A stretch of 64,000 nt of DNA from Conus ventricosus (taxonomy: Eukaryota; Mollusca; Gastropoda; Neogastropoda; Conidae). Numbering within the stretch: position 1 is the stretch's first letter; every line of letters begins with the position of its first letter. Under the pieces are notes generated by a model that saw only the letters and a program-made list of their open reading frames with translations, had not been told where the DNA came from and ran no database searches. The stretch is from positions 92,863,326 to 92,927,325 of the forward strand of contig CM031607.1 in assembly GCA_018398815.1 (NCBI GenBank), written 5' to 3'. This document shows, piece after piece, positions 30,451 to 42,870 of the stretch. A program made the translations under genes and the position numbers.

Positions 30451-32004
30451 AACAGAATTTATTTCATGTTTTAAATTTGCCTGTCCTCTTGACAGAAAGC
30501 AACAGAAAATAAATAATTAATGTCAAAAGCAAACGTAACATTCCAGTGTTGAAAGAGACTTGGGTGTATGCGCAAGGTGAGGATGCCTACTTATTGCTGA
30601 CTCCAGCTGGGTACGATTTCCGATTGTTCCCCCGCTCGAGTTCAAGAGTAGGCAGGCTGCTTTGTGTCTCTGTCAACTTTCGTTTCATTAGATTTTTTTT
30701 TCATCGTTAAAATGTACGGAACTCAAACATTTATTTCAAAATACTTTTGAGCGTTTTGCATTTTGTACCAACCACCTCCAAGAAAAATCAACAAACTTTC
30801 AAATTCTTCCCCCCCCCCCCCCCCCCCCCCCCCCGAAATTTCCTGAACTTTTGTCTTCATGCACAAATTTGCATTCAAACACGCCATTTTTATGTGACTT
30901 CATTTTCATTTTGATGACAATTCCAATGGCCAAGTGAGTCCATTAGACACAATCTTAAGTGTCCATATTTGTCGCAGCTTTTTGATGTTCTCACGAGTAT
31001 GGCCACATTTTAGACCTGTTGTTTTTCCAGAGTAAATTCAGCCTTAAATCTCTCGTAGTGAATGCTTCTTTCACTCAAACCATAGTGAATCCAGCCTTCA
31101 TCCACTCAAGAGCGTCGATGACTATGCTGTCTGTCAGACAATCATGCTGTCATGCTGTTTGTTTGTAGCCTGTCTGTTTTGACCTCTACCTTCCACCCGT
31201 TGTAAACCTTCAGGAACCTTCGGGCTGTGGACACGTTTGTCGTCAAATTTGGCATCAGAAACTTTGTAGAGGTCAAAGGAGGACGACGTTCCAAACTTGG
31301 CTTTCCGGACCTTGTTCATGTCTATAATGTCCTCCATTCTTTGAAGACCATGCTCCTTCAGTGACCATGCACGTGGGAGATCGCCTGTCGACTCTGTGGA
31401 AGTCTGACAAGCTGAGGAAGGTGCGCCATCAATGCAGGCGTGCTGAACGGCAGTGGAGTAAGGCACACCTCACTGTCCACTGGCACCATTGACAGACTCA
31501 GTTCCACCACATCACCTGAAGAACCCACTAATGTATGGAATGATTTCCTTGGCAAAAGTAAGGTAACTCCTCCCAAAAAACTTTTTCATTTTGATCTTCC
31601 GCAAGTTTTAACGATGTTTTGTTTTCCTCTGAAAAGATCAGGCTCACTGGAAGTGCTTTAGACTGGCGTTCATGTCAGTCTTCTACCTTTAATTCATATA
31701 AACACCAGTTCTTTCTTGTTTTGAACAAGCTACTGGGAAAGAAATTCATGATTCGTTATGGAGTCTCCTTCCAAAAATTTTACATTAGATCCTATTCACT
31801 TCACTCACAAAACTTTGCATTTTAGAACTTGTTCCATTTTTATAATGATGCTGTCAATGCATCTCTTTCTGAAAGCATTGTTTCCATTAAGTTCAAACGA
31901 TCAATTATCACATCACTGTTGGAAAATCACGGCCTTGACTGAGGTAGAATGAGGTAGAAAAACAAACGGACAAACAAACAAAGAGAAACAGACGTGTGTC
32001 AAAT
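30451..32004. other. No recognised gene; poly-C tract
   Basis: Holds a run of about 24 C (30,809-30,834) and two overlapping minus-strand frames (31,134-31,576) containing FGTSSSFDLYKVSDAKFDDK, which look non-repetitive but match nothing I recognise. Confidence 0.45.
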
Positions 32005-32082
32005 CTGTCATTTATTTCAAAGGTACTTTCTGTCATTTGTTTCAAAGGTACTTTCTGTCATTTATTTCAAAGGTACTTAAGA
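32005..32082. repeat. 26-bp unit repeated three times
   Basis: TCTGTCATTTATTTCAAAGG plus TACTT is repeated head to tail three times with one base change, just before the LINE RT fragment. Confidence 0.9.
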
Positions 32083-32089
32083 AGATCGT

Positions 32090-33230
32090 GTTCAAACGTT
32101 GTAGGGGCATTTTCAGATAATTTCCTTTTCAAAATTGATCAGTCTGATAACAGGAGGGATCACGACACAGAGACTTTTAAACAGAATGTTCTAGGAATAC
32201 TGCTGACTAATGTAGATGGGAGATTCCTCTCTGTTATTGCTCTCCTTGGCCTCAGTGCAGCATTGAACACATTGGAATATTAGTTCTTTTGAGAAGCTTG
32301 ACAAGTCACTTCACTGCTTTCTATCTCTGGTGGTCCTCAGTCAGTTGCCATCGACGGTGGTATGTCTGCACAACAAGCTATTATAGGTGGTGGTATGTCT
32401 GCACAACAAGCTCTTATAGGTGGTGTTCCTTAGGGCTAGGTGATGGGACCTCTGTTGTTTCCATTTTCTTCTCATTCTTTGTCAGGGATCATTTGAGCAT
32501 ATTATTGTGACTTTCATGAGTATGCAGATGACATCGTGTCGTCAAACAGTGCGCCATGTAATGAGGTTTGGGATGTTTGGTCTAGTATTGAGCTATGCAT
32601 TGACAATGCTCTTTCCTGGATGAACATTAATAAGCTCATGTTGAATACAGACAAAAACAAAGATGACACTTGTTGGCGCTCTCTTGTGAATCAAGCAGGA
32701 GGCCAGGGTTCAGTCAACATTGTAGGCGCTAATATTAATCTTAAACCGACAGTCAAATATTTGTGAGTCAAACTTCGCCAGACACTTTCAATGCAGGATC
32801 AGAGCAGCATTATGTGTCGCATGTAATTCTCGGAACTCCACCATGTCGCCTAGCTTCGTACGTGTCTATCAACTGGTGCAACAGCAAGGCGTCAATTCAT
32901 TACTACTTCTTGGCTTGATTATTGCAATTCAGCACAGTATGGCTTGCCAGTCGAGCACATTTTGCGGCTCCAGACAATTTATAACAGAACAATGCGATTT
33001 TACCTTAATAAACCAAAATGGAGATCACATTCCACTTCTGCTGAGGGAGCTTCAATGGATGCTTGTTCATTTCCATTATATTACAAACTGGCCACCCTTG
33101 CCTTTTGTGTCTTTGACCGTTATCTTCCGCCATACCTGTCATCAATTCTCTGCGCATGCCAGTCATCGCCTACTCTCTGCTCTTCCAGCTTGAAACTCAT
33201 TGATATACCAAAGGGAAATTGAACATTGTT
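32090..33230 (+). pseudogene. CR1/jockey-like LINE reverse transcriptase fragment
   Basis: Decayed RT: ALLGLSAALNTLEY (motif A, from LSAAFDTLDH-type text, about 32,240), a region resembling GVPQG-VMGPLLF (about 32,420-32,460), and EYADDIVSS with the catalytic YADD at about 32,520. These are followed by LCIDNALSWMNINKLMLNTDK, NIVGANINLKPTVKYL, then VEHILRLQTIYNRTMRFYLN and a thumb/C-terminal tail. Internal repeats at 32,345-32,420 (TGGTATGTCTGCACAACAAG twice) disrupt it. Frames shift many times. Confidence 0.75.
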
Positions 33231-33266
33231 TGCTGAGGGTTCCTTCACCCTGTGGCCCTACCTCTC

Positions 33267-33895
33267 TGGAACTAACTGTCTCCTTCTTCATGAAACCAGG
33301 ACAACTGTCTCCTTCTTCATGAAACCAGGACAATTGTCTCCTTCTTCATGAAACCAGGACAACTGTCTCCTTCTTCGTGAAACCAGGACAACCCATCTAC
33401 CTTCTTCATGAAACCAGGACAACTGTCTCCTTCTTCATGAAACCAGGACAACTGTCTCCTTCTTCATGAAACCAGGACAATTGTCTCCTTCTTCATGAAA
33501 CCAGGACAACTGTCTCCTTCTTCATGAAACCAGGACAACTGTTCTCCTTCTTCGTGAAACCAGGACAACTGTCTCCTTCTTCATGAAACCAGGACAACTG
33601 TCTCCTTCTTCATGAAACCAGGACAACTGTCTCCTTCTTCATGAAACCAGGACAACTGTCTCCTTCTTCATGAAACCAGGACAACTGTCTCCTTCTTCAT
33701 GAAACCAGGACAACTGTCTCCTTCTTCATGAAACCAGGACAACTGTCTCCTTCTTCGTGAAACCAGGACAACTGTCTCCTTCTTCATGAAACCAGGACAA
33801 CTGTCTCCTTCTTCATGAAACCAGGACAACTGTCTCCTTCTTCATGAAACCAGGACAACCCATCTACCTTCTTCATGAAACCAGGACAACTCATC
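33267..33895. repeat. 29-bp minisatellite, about 21-22 copies, grown from LINE coding sequence
   Basis: Unit: ACAACTGTCTCCTTCTTCAT followed by GAAACCAGG, with rare variants (CGTG for CATG, CCCATCTAC for CTGTCTC). The LINE reading runs into it as VSFFMKPGQL and leaves it as LPSEHS or FRAQLKPYIS, so the unit arose from the element's own sequence. The period is not a multiple of three. Confidence 0.95.
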
Positions 33896-34079
33896 TACCT
33901 TCAGAGCACAGCTAAAACCTTATATTTCTGGCAAGCATTTTGAACATTGCTTTCTCTCATTGTGTGTACACGGCAAGATCTGTAGTAAGATATTTATCAA
34001 AGTGAATGAACGAAGGTATCAATAGTGTATGAAGGCAGAATGTGTGCTTTCAACTACAACTGCCTATACAACTATTATT

Positions 34080-34145
34080 GTTACTACCACTACTACAATT
34101 ACTATTACTACTACTACTACTTCAACTACTTCTTCTTCTTCTTGT
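34080..34145. repeat. (ACT)n/(TTC)n trinucleotide repeat
   Basis: Short ACT-rich then TTC-rich run. Confidence 0.85.
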
Positions 34146-34474
34146 TCCTATTTCATAATACTATATGATGTTATATTTTTGTCAAGTTTCTACTTACATT
34201 ATAGTCAGAAAAGTCTTTTACACTTTCCCTGGATATTTTTTAGAACATCTGAAAGCACAAGTCTCAGTATATTGTTCAATAGACGGTAGCTCAAGCAACA
34301 TCTGTTTGAATCGGGCTTCGTTTACAGTCCAGAAAGAAAGGTTGTGAAAGGTTCTTCTAGAACTCCATGAGATATCATAAAAGAAGTGCAACACTCAAAA
34401 ATCATACGAATTCTTAACCACAGACAAAACCTACTGATTTGAATTACAGCCTTGTTCATGGCTTGCAAATGGAA

Positions 34475-34835
34475 TAGTTGTGGGTTCGAAGGTTTCTGTT
34501 GCCATCTATTTATCTATGCATGTGTATGTATGTATGTAGATGTATGTATGTATGTATGTATCCATCCATCTATCTATCTATCATTTCCTGGCCTCACCCT
34601 CTAATCAGTTCAGCCAGGTATGCCATGGACTTGGACAGGAAGACTGGAACCCAACAGTCGGTGGATGCATTGCTGAAGATAGGTAATGTTCATATTTCAT
34701 TATCAACACAGCATGTGTCTGTAATTCCCGAGGTCGACTGACCCGTGGATATATCATGAAAGAAAGTGCAGAGTACAACCCTATCTTGAAATCTTTGACA
34801 GAAATAAAACTCAATAAGTCATCATCACCATGAGT
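34475..34835 (+). mobile_element. Diverged tRNA-derived SINE
   Basis: Shares with the SINE at 42,884 a B-box-like GTGGGTTCGAA, a GACTGG.ACC.ACAGTCG block, and the 3' block GGATATATCATGAAAG...GTAGAGTACA...CTATCTTG...CATCATCACC. The head is disrupted by GTAT/ATCT repeats (34,515-34,580). Confidence 0.65.
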
Positions 34836-34888
34836 GTTTTTCTTGGGAAAAAGAAAGGAAGACAGACTAAATGAATGAGAGGTAAATT

Positions 34889-35419
34889 GTGACGTCAACG
34901 CAAAAAAAAAAAAAAGAAGTATTATGACGTCAAGGTAAAATTAGGTAATCACATGACGAAAATAACAATATACGACGAGACAAGGAGCAAGGAGTAACGG
35001 CCGAGGTTTTGGTGTCCAGCCTACTTTATTTTGTTTTATTCGTCGTTTTCTCCGTAGTGTTACTATGTGGAGAGGCTGACATTCAAGTCAGTAGTGCGTC
35101 GATGTTCACTGTGTATGTGCAATACTGATGACGGTACCAGCGAAATCTGTGCCAGGAAATTTATTTGTTATAAAAAAAATTGTGAATTCTGCGTCGCTGA
35201 GAGTGAGAGTGACTGTTAAAACTCCAGAAATATTCATGTGCTCAAATTGTACCACCACATGTGTGTCGGCGGGCTGGGCTTATTGATGTGAACATTTTAG
35301 TATCAGTTCACGGAGAAGCTATTTTGTTTTAGATCAACAATACGTCGAAGTGCTTGCCGTGTGGAGACCCTGCTTCTTCTTCTTTATCGTTTGTGTTTGT
35401 GAGCGGCTTTGCTTGCCAT
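34889..35419 (+). repeat. LTR-like dispersed repeat copy 2 with paired TGACGTCA sites
   Basis: Direct repeat of 21,857-22,500, with TGACGTCA at 34,890-34,897 and 34,925-34,932 in the same spacing apart from a longer poly-A. It is missing about 85 internal bases relative to copy 1. Confidence 0.8.
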
Positions 35420-35535
35420 TTAGTTCTGCTTCAAGAAACATGACAGATCTGTCACATGCAGACATTGAACCTGCACTCAACCCTGTGAGCAACATCCGTG
35501 CACTCAACTGCACATCAAAGACAGAGAGACAGACA

Positions 35536-35539
<4 letters not shown>

Positions 35540-35588
<49 letters not shown>
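35540..35588. repeat. (CT)n microsatellite
   Basis: Pure CT run. Confidence 0.95.
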
Positions 35589-35589
<1 letters not shown>

Positions 35590-35809
35590 GAATCCAGAAT
35601 CGTACGGAAATAATTGTAAATACCCAAGTAAATACCTAAGATGTTCTTGTATGAATGATAAACGACGTTTGCTCTGATTTCTCCAAATGTAGACATACCA
35701 CGGTTTGCTCCAGACGATGGGAAAATTCGCGCTCGCCTTTATACGTTGTCTGTAGAAAGCCACACTTTGGTCAGCCCACTGCCAGGTGTCCTCATACCTT
35801 GGTGATCAT

Positions 35810-35812
<3 letters not shown>

Positions 35813-35880
<68 letters not shown>

Positions 35881-36046
35881 TTAATTGCTTGATTGTAACT
35901 ATGTTCTCAAGGGTAGCAGATAAGCACGAATGCTTTTTTTTCATCTGGCCCTTGTCACTTCAGTGGCTAAGGCTTTCAACGCATTTACCTGAGTATGACG
36001 ATTTATGTTGTCATAAAAGAAAGCATGCACATATACTAAAAGTGTA

Positions 36047-36102
<56 letters not shown>

Positions 36103-36159
36103 GAAAGAACATATAAGAAGCATCAGCCACGATATTAGTACACAGGCGCGCGCGTGCGT

Positions 36160-36205
<46 letters not shown>

Positions 36206-36207
36206 GG

Positions 36208-36247
<40 letters not shown>

Positions 36248-36451
36248 CACACACACACACACACCACACACTCCATGCGGAAAGAGCATATAAAAAGCAT
36301 CAGTCATCATAGTAGTATCATCAGCACAGGTGAGGTAGTCGTGTTCAAGTACACAGGCATGTGTTCATAGTCAGCAATCTTGTTTATGCATTTTTTTCAA
36401 GTCTTGAGGAACGAGAGATAACGTTGTCAATAAGACTGAGAGAAAGAGAGA

Positions 36452-36503
<52 letters not shown>

Positions 36504-36728
36504 AGAGATTATTTGATTGATTGATTGTAACTATATTCTCAAGGGTAACAGATAAGCAAAAAGAAATCTTTTTTCATCTGCCCCTTGTCACTTCAGTGGC
36601 TAAGACTAACAACGGATTTAACTTTAACACAATATAGAACTATAGAACTACAACATAGTAGTTGTAACAAAGTAGTGATGATTCATGTTATCATAAAAGA
36701 AAGCATGCGCATACACTAAAATGGTGTA

Positions 36729-36792
<64 letters not shown>

Positions 36793-36845
36793 GAAAGAAC
36801 ATATAAGAAGCATCAGCCACCATAATCGTACACAGGCATGTGCGT

Positions 36846-36903
<58 letters not shown>

Positions 36904-37099
36904 CACACATTTCCTGAGGAAAGAGCATATAAGAAGCACCATTTATCATAGCAGTCATCAGCACAGCCTGTGGAGGAATAAACGGGAATTCATTAGGCAG
37001 CCATGTTCAAGTACACAAGCCTGTGTTCATAGTCAACATTCTTGTTCATGCAAGATTGGTGTTTGAAGTCGGTGTGAAACGGTAGATGATATTGTTGTC

Positions 37100-37143
<44 letters not shown>
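35813..37143. repeat. About 640-bp tandem duplication carrying (GA)n and (CA)n microsatellites
   Basis: Two copies, about 35,813-36,430 and 36,435-37,080, share in order: (GA)n, GATTATTT.ATTG, TGTAACTAT.TTCTCAAGGGTA, CCCTTGTCACTTCAGTGGCT, CATAAAAGAAAGCATGC, (CA)n, CTGCAGAAAGAACATATAAG, a second (CA)n, a related AAGAGCATATAA.AAGCA block, and GTTCAAGTACACA. A third (GA)n run follows at 37,104-37,143. Confidence 0.88.
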
Positions 37144-37144
<1 letters not shown>

Positions 37145-37940
37145 ACAATTCGTTGATGTCATATGGGGAAACAAGCAAGAATGAAGAGATAAACAACGTA
37201 CTCCCAGTTTATCTTGAATACGACGTCACAATCAAACATGCGTCATAATCTATTTTGTCACTTCGGCTTATGACGGAAAGAAGCTTTGACGTCATTTTTG
37301 TTTGCGTTATCATTTTCTAGATATTCCATAAAGAAGAAAAACCATTTTGGGCGTTATAGTCGTTAGTAACGGCTATTCTGACAAAATAAAAATTGGGCAT
37401 CATCCGTGACCCATAATGAACATACCTGCAATTTTTCAGAAAGATCGGCCCAAAAGTTTTGTCTGGAGCGAGTGGAACACATTTTGACCACGGACAGACA
37501 GACACACAGACAGACAGCATTTCTTCGTTCCCATCCTAAAGTACTCCCTGTTCTACAAAAAAGGAGAGAAAGCGAAAATTAAAAGAGAGGGGAAAAGTTA
37601 CAAGAAAAAGAAGAAGAAATAAATCAAGAAAGTAACACCATTATCCGTCTCATTCATCCCATGAAAAATAGTACTTATAATTACATATGAGCAGTACTCT
37701 GGCCCAAACACATACGCTGCATGAATACATTATACATCTTTCACAAATTGACATAGCGTGCCAATAATAGTAGCAGTGTATTTTGCAACAGTAATATTGG
37801 TAACCAACGGTTAAAATCGTAACACTTGTAGACAAAAATAATTACTTTTGGAAAATAAGTAAAATGTATGCTGTTAATGATAATAACATGCAAATAGAGA
37901 GCCATCGGTAATATCAATTACACTGCATATCTTCGTAACT

Positions 37941-37995
<55 letters not shown>

Positions 37996-38196
37996 TGTGT
38001 GTGTGTGTGTGGGGTGTATGTGTGTGTGTGTGTGTGTGTGTGCAAAACATGTAAATAATTTTGGTCTATAAAACTCTGAGCTTTGATGGAATTTCAGCTC
38101 AAGTGCATACGTGTTCAAGAAAAGAGGACCAGAACAACAAATACTTGTTTAAAACAGGTCAATGATAGATATGGGAACCTGGAGATTTGTAAAATT

Positions 38197-38252
<56 letters not shown>

Positions 38253-38280
38253 CAGACAGACAGACAGACAGACTGACAGA
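37144..38280. repeat. Dispersed CAGACAGA-tailed sequence and (GA)n/(TG)n runs
   Basis: At about 37,200-37,520 a segment with two TGACGTCA-like sites and GATCGGCCCAAAAGTTTTGT runs into a GACAGACAGAC tail, the look of a dispersed repeat. (GA)n then (TG)n follows at 37,942-38,041, and (GA)n with CAGA at 38,200-38,275. No gene. Confidence 0.6.
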
Positions 38281-39791
38281 GATTCCAAGTAAGATCATAT
38301 TCTGGCAGACCATAGACCCTCACAATAGGATACAATAATTTGAGAAACGTTTGAGAAATGTTCAAGTAGGTAGCGGCAGTGCTCTGTCATCAACTGGTAC
38401 TGCACACCGATTTTGCTTATTTTCCATGCACCTTTATGCTCATGTCCTTGCATGTTGTGCTTTGAATGATATGTCAAAATAAAGTTCAATCTTTCTTCTT
38501 TTGAATGAGTATTATCTTAAGTATAAATGTTTTGTGAAGAAATAAATACTGAGGAGAGAATGAGGTGTGTGATCCGCTTACTTCCGTCCCGCGTCTGGCG
38601 CTCGCGGCGATTTTCGGTCAAGTCAACTTTGACACAGTGCATTTTCTTACCAAATATTAAACGGTACGGACAACAAACATGGCTCTATGAGGTACCAAAA
38701 TAAAGGGAATTCAATGTAAAATTTTGCTAACAGAGGGGAAATTCAAATGTTTAAAAATGAAAACACGGGACGAAGTTTTTTCAACAACTCTGGCAATTTT
38801 TGCGAAATTCGGATTAAAAAACAAAACAAAACGATCACAGACACATGTTTCCTGTACCCAGAATGAAGTATAGACCGTACCCTTTCGATTGAGGTACAAG
38901 GTTAATGCATTCGTTCCCTGTCCGAGTCAATTCAGCCAATCAAAACGAGTGTCTTATGGACCAATTCATCGCCAGCACATTAAATTTTGGCTTCAAAACG
39001 AAACAAGGGCAGCGCCCACTCGAACTTCGAAGAACAAGATCTGGAGAATTTTCGCAAGGAAATCGGTAAGAATCGCTGAATATCCCACAGAAATTATGTT
39101 TTGGTGTAATACTGTCGTTCTGCATTAGTTTTTCTTTTTTTCCCTTAGATTAAGAGGTATTTGCAAAACAATCAGATGAGATGTGAATGCCTGAAGCACA
39201 AATTCTCACTTGACCGGAAGTCGAGTTTCGGTCAGTTAGTTTTACAAAGTTTATGTATACACGACATTTTTAACATAAGTAATTTTAGTCATCCGAAAGT
39301 TTGATGTTTTATCATAGTATTGCATTTTTTTTTTCACTTTCACATTCGTGGTTTAGGTCAGGAAAACAACGAAAAAGTGAACGAGCGTGTTTTGCCAAGG
39401 GATGTAACTTGCTTTAACCCGGTTGTTCGACAAACACGATCGCTTCAAGTTTCGAAGAAGAAAATGTTTTCGAACAACTATCACGATGAAAATTCCCTTA
39501 ACTGCAATTGATTGTGGACCCGTATAACACGATTTTCTTTGTTAAGCCCCGTTGGTACAAATGCAGACAAAAAGCCTCGAATCAATGTGAAGGTTCTTTT
39601 TTTTAGTAGTGCTGAGTAGGCCTGTAACCAATTTTAATTATATGAGGAATGTTCTCTCCTGATAAGGAATATTGAAAATGATGATTCTTAATGTTTACCA
39701 TATACTGTTAACGTAATGTTTCAATATTTATGTCAAGAAGAGATCCTCTGTTTATGCGCTCAAATGCATTTGTAGTCTGGTGAAAATTGTG
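38281..39791. other. No recognised gene; a GC-richer patch near 38,570-38,630
   Basis: The patch CCGCTTACTTCCGTCCCGCG and two CCAATCA/CCAATTCA boxes at 38,930-38,970 would suit a promoter of a plus-strand gene, but nothing confirms it. Confidence 0.35.
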
Positions 39792-39828
39792 TGCGTGTGT
39801 GTGTGTGTGTGTGTGCGCGCGCGCGCGT

Positions 39829-39893
<65 letters not shown>

Positions 39894-40038
39894 CAAACAG
39901 AAACACACAGAGGCAGACACATAGAGGCAGACACCCACATGCTCAGATAAGCATGCACATAACACACACCTCTTCATGTTTTCCTGTCTGAAATCACTAT
40001 ATCCTATACGTGAAGTGCATGCAGTACTCGCGCGCGCG

Positions 40039-40110
<72 letters not shown>
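39792..40110. repeat. (TG)n/(CG)n/(CA)n microsatellites
   Basis: Two compound runs (39,792-39,890 and 40,029-40,110) around a short unique segment. The Cys/Val- and His/Thr-rich frames are artefacts. Confidence 0.95.
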
Positions 40111-40112
<2 letters not shown>

Positions 40113-40673
40113 TTTATTCTTGTCTGTTTTGCTTTTTCATAAACACACATGACATGTCAACAAGTCTGTGTGTGTCTGTGTTGTGGAGTGGGGGGTTAGC
40201 AACTGACTCAGTGACTGCATACATCGAAGAAAGACACCATTGTAAAGTTTATGAATGGAAATATTAACTTACTTGCATAAACACATCAGTGTAAGTTTGT
40301 GAATAGAAACATTTAAATAATTGCATAAACATTCATAATATAGGTTGCCATGGAGATGATGTGTAACTGTATTGCTATAAATATAATTACATGTACATGT
40401 GTTTATTCTGAAAAGAAATAGTACATGATCAGTCATGAAAATGTCGGAAGTGTGGAGCATACACATACGTGGACACTCATTCAGTGTTAGCAGCAATGAA
40501 TATTTTAGCTTCAAGAAATTAAATGGAAATTTACTTGCATGCACAAAAAAGGTATGTAGGCTTAGTTTGATGTATACTTAGTCAGTTGAAACACAGATGC
40601 TTAAATCAGTTTGTACACTAATACAGCTAGTGTTTTATTATGCTGAAACTGTTGTTAGACTTGAAAATACTTT

Positions 40674-41392
40674 TTTTCTGCTGCCTTTTTGCAGATGGTC
40701 CAGTGTTCACTAGACTACGATCTGTTTCTCTTGCTCCTGGGAAGGGGCATCGACCAGCACTTCCAACCGTTGAACTGACAAATCACATGCTGATCCAGTT
40801 ACTGATTCTGAAGACTGATGGAAGAAAAAAACTTTGACGACACCGCTGCTTTTCTACTCTAACTTCTTCAATGTTGTTGGTGAGCAGGCATTTGGAGACC
40901 TGGACTTCAGCCTATTCAAGCGACGCAGTGCATCTCTTCATCATCATAGCACCATCAATATGATGAAGAGAAACAAGCCCCATCTCTGTATGGTTCATCA
41001 GCAAAAACGAGCAGGCAGAGAAAGACAGTGTTAGCAGGTGGAGGATTATTCTGGAAGAAAACCGGCAGAAAAAAAGAAGCAGCATTGGCTCGAAGAACTA
41101 ATAAGATCAATGAAATAGTGAGGCAGATGCAAGTTCACAGGGGACCATGCTGCACTGCAGCTGATGTCAACCAATTGCTGCTCGTGTATAGCACACGCAA
41201 AGATCAGGCTGCAGCACTAAGAGTTGACATTCAGTATACCACAAGGTGGTTCTTGGAAAAACAAATCTGCACTTCTGCGATTGGGGGGTACAGTCCAGGT
41301 ACTGAGTGCCAGACTCAAAGCTTTTTAGCAGACAATTCTGTGCGTGTCGCCTCCAATCCTGCTTCAGCTGCATGACCTGCTAGTGGCAGACA
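40674..41392 (+). pseudogene. Exon-like, frameshifted ORF of a repetitive protein family
   Basis: A strong polypyrimidine tract and acceptor (TGCCTTTTTGCAG) ends near 40,694. Downstream frames contain NVVGEQAFGDLDFSLFKRRS, ASLHHHSTINMMKRNK, then after a shift AALARRTNKINEIVRQMQVH, CCTAADVNQLLLVYSTRKDQ and IQYTTRWFLEKQ. I have the impression that similar text recurs in many marine invertebrate genomes next to mobile-element genes, but I cannot name the family. The breaks fall near 40,840 and 41,034. Confidence 0.4.
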
Positions 41393-41547
41393 CCCTGGAA
41401 ATTGTCGTCCTGCTGTTCCTCCTGCAGATGATTGTGTACCTCCTCCTGCTGCAGCCAACTTCCAACCTGCTACAGTTGTTGAAGTGAATCAGCCAGCATC
41501 ACATTCTCCCAATCCTCTAGATCCTGATCCTGCTCCCCCTCAAGGAA

Positions 41548-42201
41548 ATGCCGGTCGTCATTGTGGCCGTGATCCTGCTCCACCATCCACCATCCACCCC
41601 CCCCCCCCCCAAAAAAAAAAACCGGAGACTTCAGGGTGCTGCTCAAAGCCTGTGTCCTGAATCTTCCAACAGTGCAAATGCACACGGTGAAGGACACCAG
41701 TCGTCTTTCACCACGTACCAGTTTGGCAAGTTGGGAGATTTGGGTGCCGTCCATTACGATGACGACTTCTACATTGGTGAAGTTGTTGAAGTCATCTCTC
41801 CAGAAGAGGGTAAAATCAATGTCATGGAGAAGTGCAGCATGAGGAAGACAGCATTTGCTTGGCCCAAAGTTGCAGACAAATGGAAGGTCCATAGAAACTT
41901 TGTGTTTGCCTGTGGGAAAGGCATCAGCATTGCTCCCATCACATCTTCAGGCAGAACATGGTGCGTTGAAACCATGGATTTGCTCATAAAGAATCACATG
42001 GACTTCAAAGCTCTGTTCGTAGGTAGTGCTTTATCACACCATGAAACCTGCCTTAAAGGGAAAAAACATCAGAAAGTGTACTGGATAGGCTTCTATTTTT
42101 CCAAGTCACCAAACATTGTACCTTCAACAGCTGAGGCAGTGACATTTCTTCTGCTTATATATATTTTTTTTTCTCAGCATAATGGCAGGAAGCTGTACTG
42201 A
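41548..42201 (+). CDS. ORF with small beta-barrel-like C-terminal domain
   Basis: A 217-codon open frame opening with low-complexity Pro/Lys from a C-run and A-run (41,598-41,622), so the true start is unknown. Its core, AVHYDDDFYIGEVVEVISPE, then KINVMEKCSMRKTAFAWPKV and DKWKVHRNFVFACG, resembles the Tudor/chromo-like beta domain that ends some DNA-transposon proteins and uncharacterised invertebrate proteins. The end, after the CLKGKKHQ segment, runs into a T-rich stretch with a CTCAG acceptor (about 42,174), suggesting the frame overruns an intron. It probably belongs with 40,674-41,392. Confidence 0.45.
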   Translation: MPVVIVAVILLHHPPSTPPPPKKKNRRLQGAAQSLCPESSNSANAHGEGHQSSFTTYQFGKLGDLGAVHYDDDFYIGEVVEVISPEEGKINVMEKCSMRKTAFAWPKVADKWKVHRNFVFACGKGISIAPITSSGRTWCVETMDLLIKNHMDFKALFVGSALSHHETCLKGKKHQKVYWIGFYFSKSPNIVPSTAEAVTFLLLIYIFFSQHNGRKLY

Positions 42202-42459
42202 AATTGATTTAAGTGTACTTCAAAAGGTAAATGCAACCATAGACACTAGTGTCTTATGTAAAAAAAATCCCTATATTGGGGTCATTTTTTTCAAAATTAG
42301 TTCTTTATGACTGAAAATATCAAATTAAAAGTAACGGCCGTTCTGAAACAGGAAAATCTGGTTTCAAAAGGAGTGATGGAAGGCGCAAAATGAAGCAAAA
42401 TTTAGAATGAGAGGGGGTCAATTACCGCCAAGGACACAGACAAACAGAGTACAGGACAA

Positions 42460-42655
42460 GACACGGGAAAATCTGGTAAATATTATCCCATAATCTGATA
42501 TGTAAGAACTGGTTTTTAATATTCTTATTATTGACCATATGAAAGGAAACACGGGAAGGAGACACGGGGAAATCTGGTAAATATTATCCCATAATCTGAT
42601 ATGTAAGAACTGGTTTTTCATATTCTTATTATTGACCATATGAAAGGAAACACAT
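42460..42655. repeat. 101-bp tandem duplication
   Basis: GACACGGG.AAATCTGGTAAA to ATGAAAGGAAACAC occurs at 42,460-42,560 and 42,561-42,655, nearly identical. Confidence 0.92.
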
Positions 42656-42870
42656 CTCCAAATGGACAACACTTACTTTTAGGCAACTTTCTATTGATTC
42701 TTGTCTTCAAGACTTGCACATGCTTGACGCTCATGGCATTTCAGGTTATCTGACGGCCATTTTAAAACAGTAAAAACTGGTAATATTAGGCACACACACA
42801 AAAAAAAAATAATAAAAAGAGTTGTAATTCCATGTACTTATTGCATTTATCAAAATATATCACATTACCA

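Noticed and set aside
31134..31576. Minus-strand gene at 31.1-31.6 kb
   Set aside because: Non-repetitive frames but no recognisable domain, splice sites or start context.
33267..33895. CRISPR-like array (29-bp repeats)
   Set aside because: Repeats are contiguous without spacers and the contig is animal; it is a minisatellite.
35941..36964. Cys/Val-rich minus-strand ORFs resembling membrane proteins
   Set aside because: Pure (CA)n read on the other strand.
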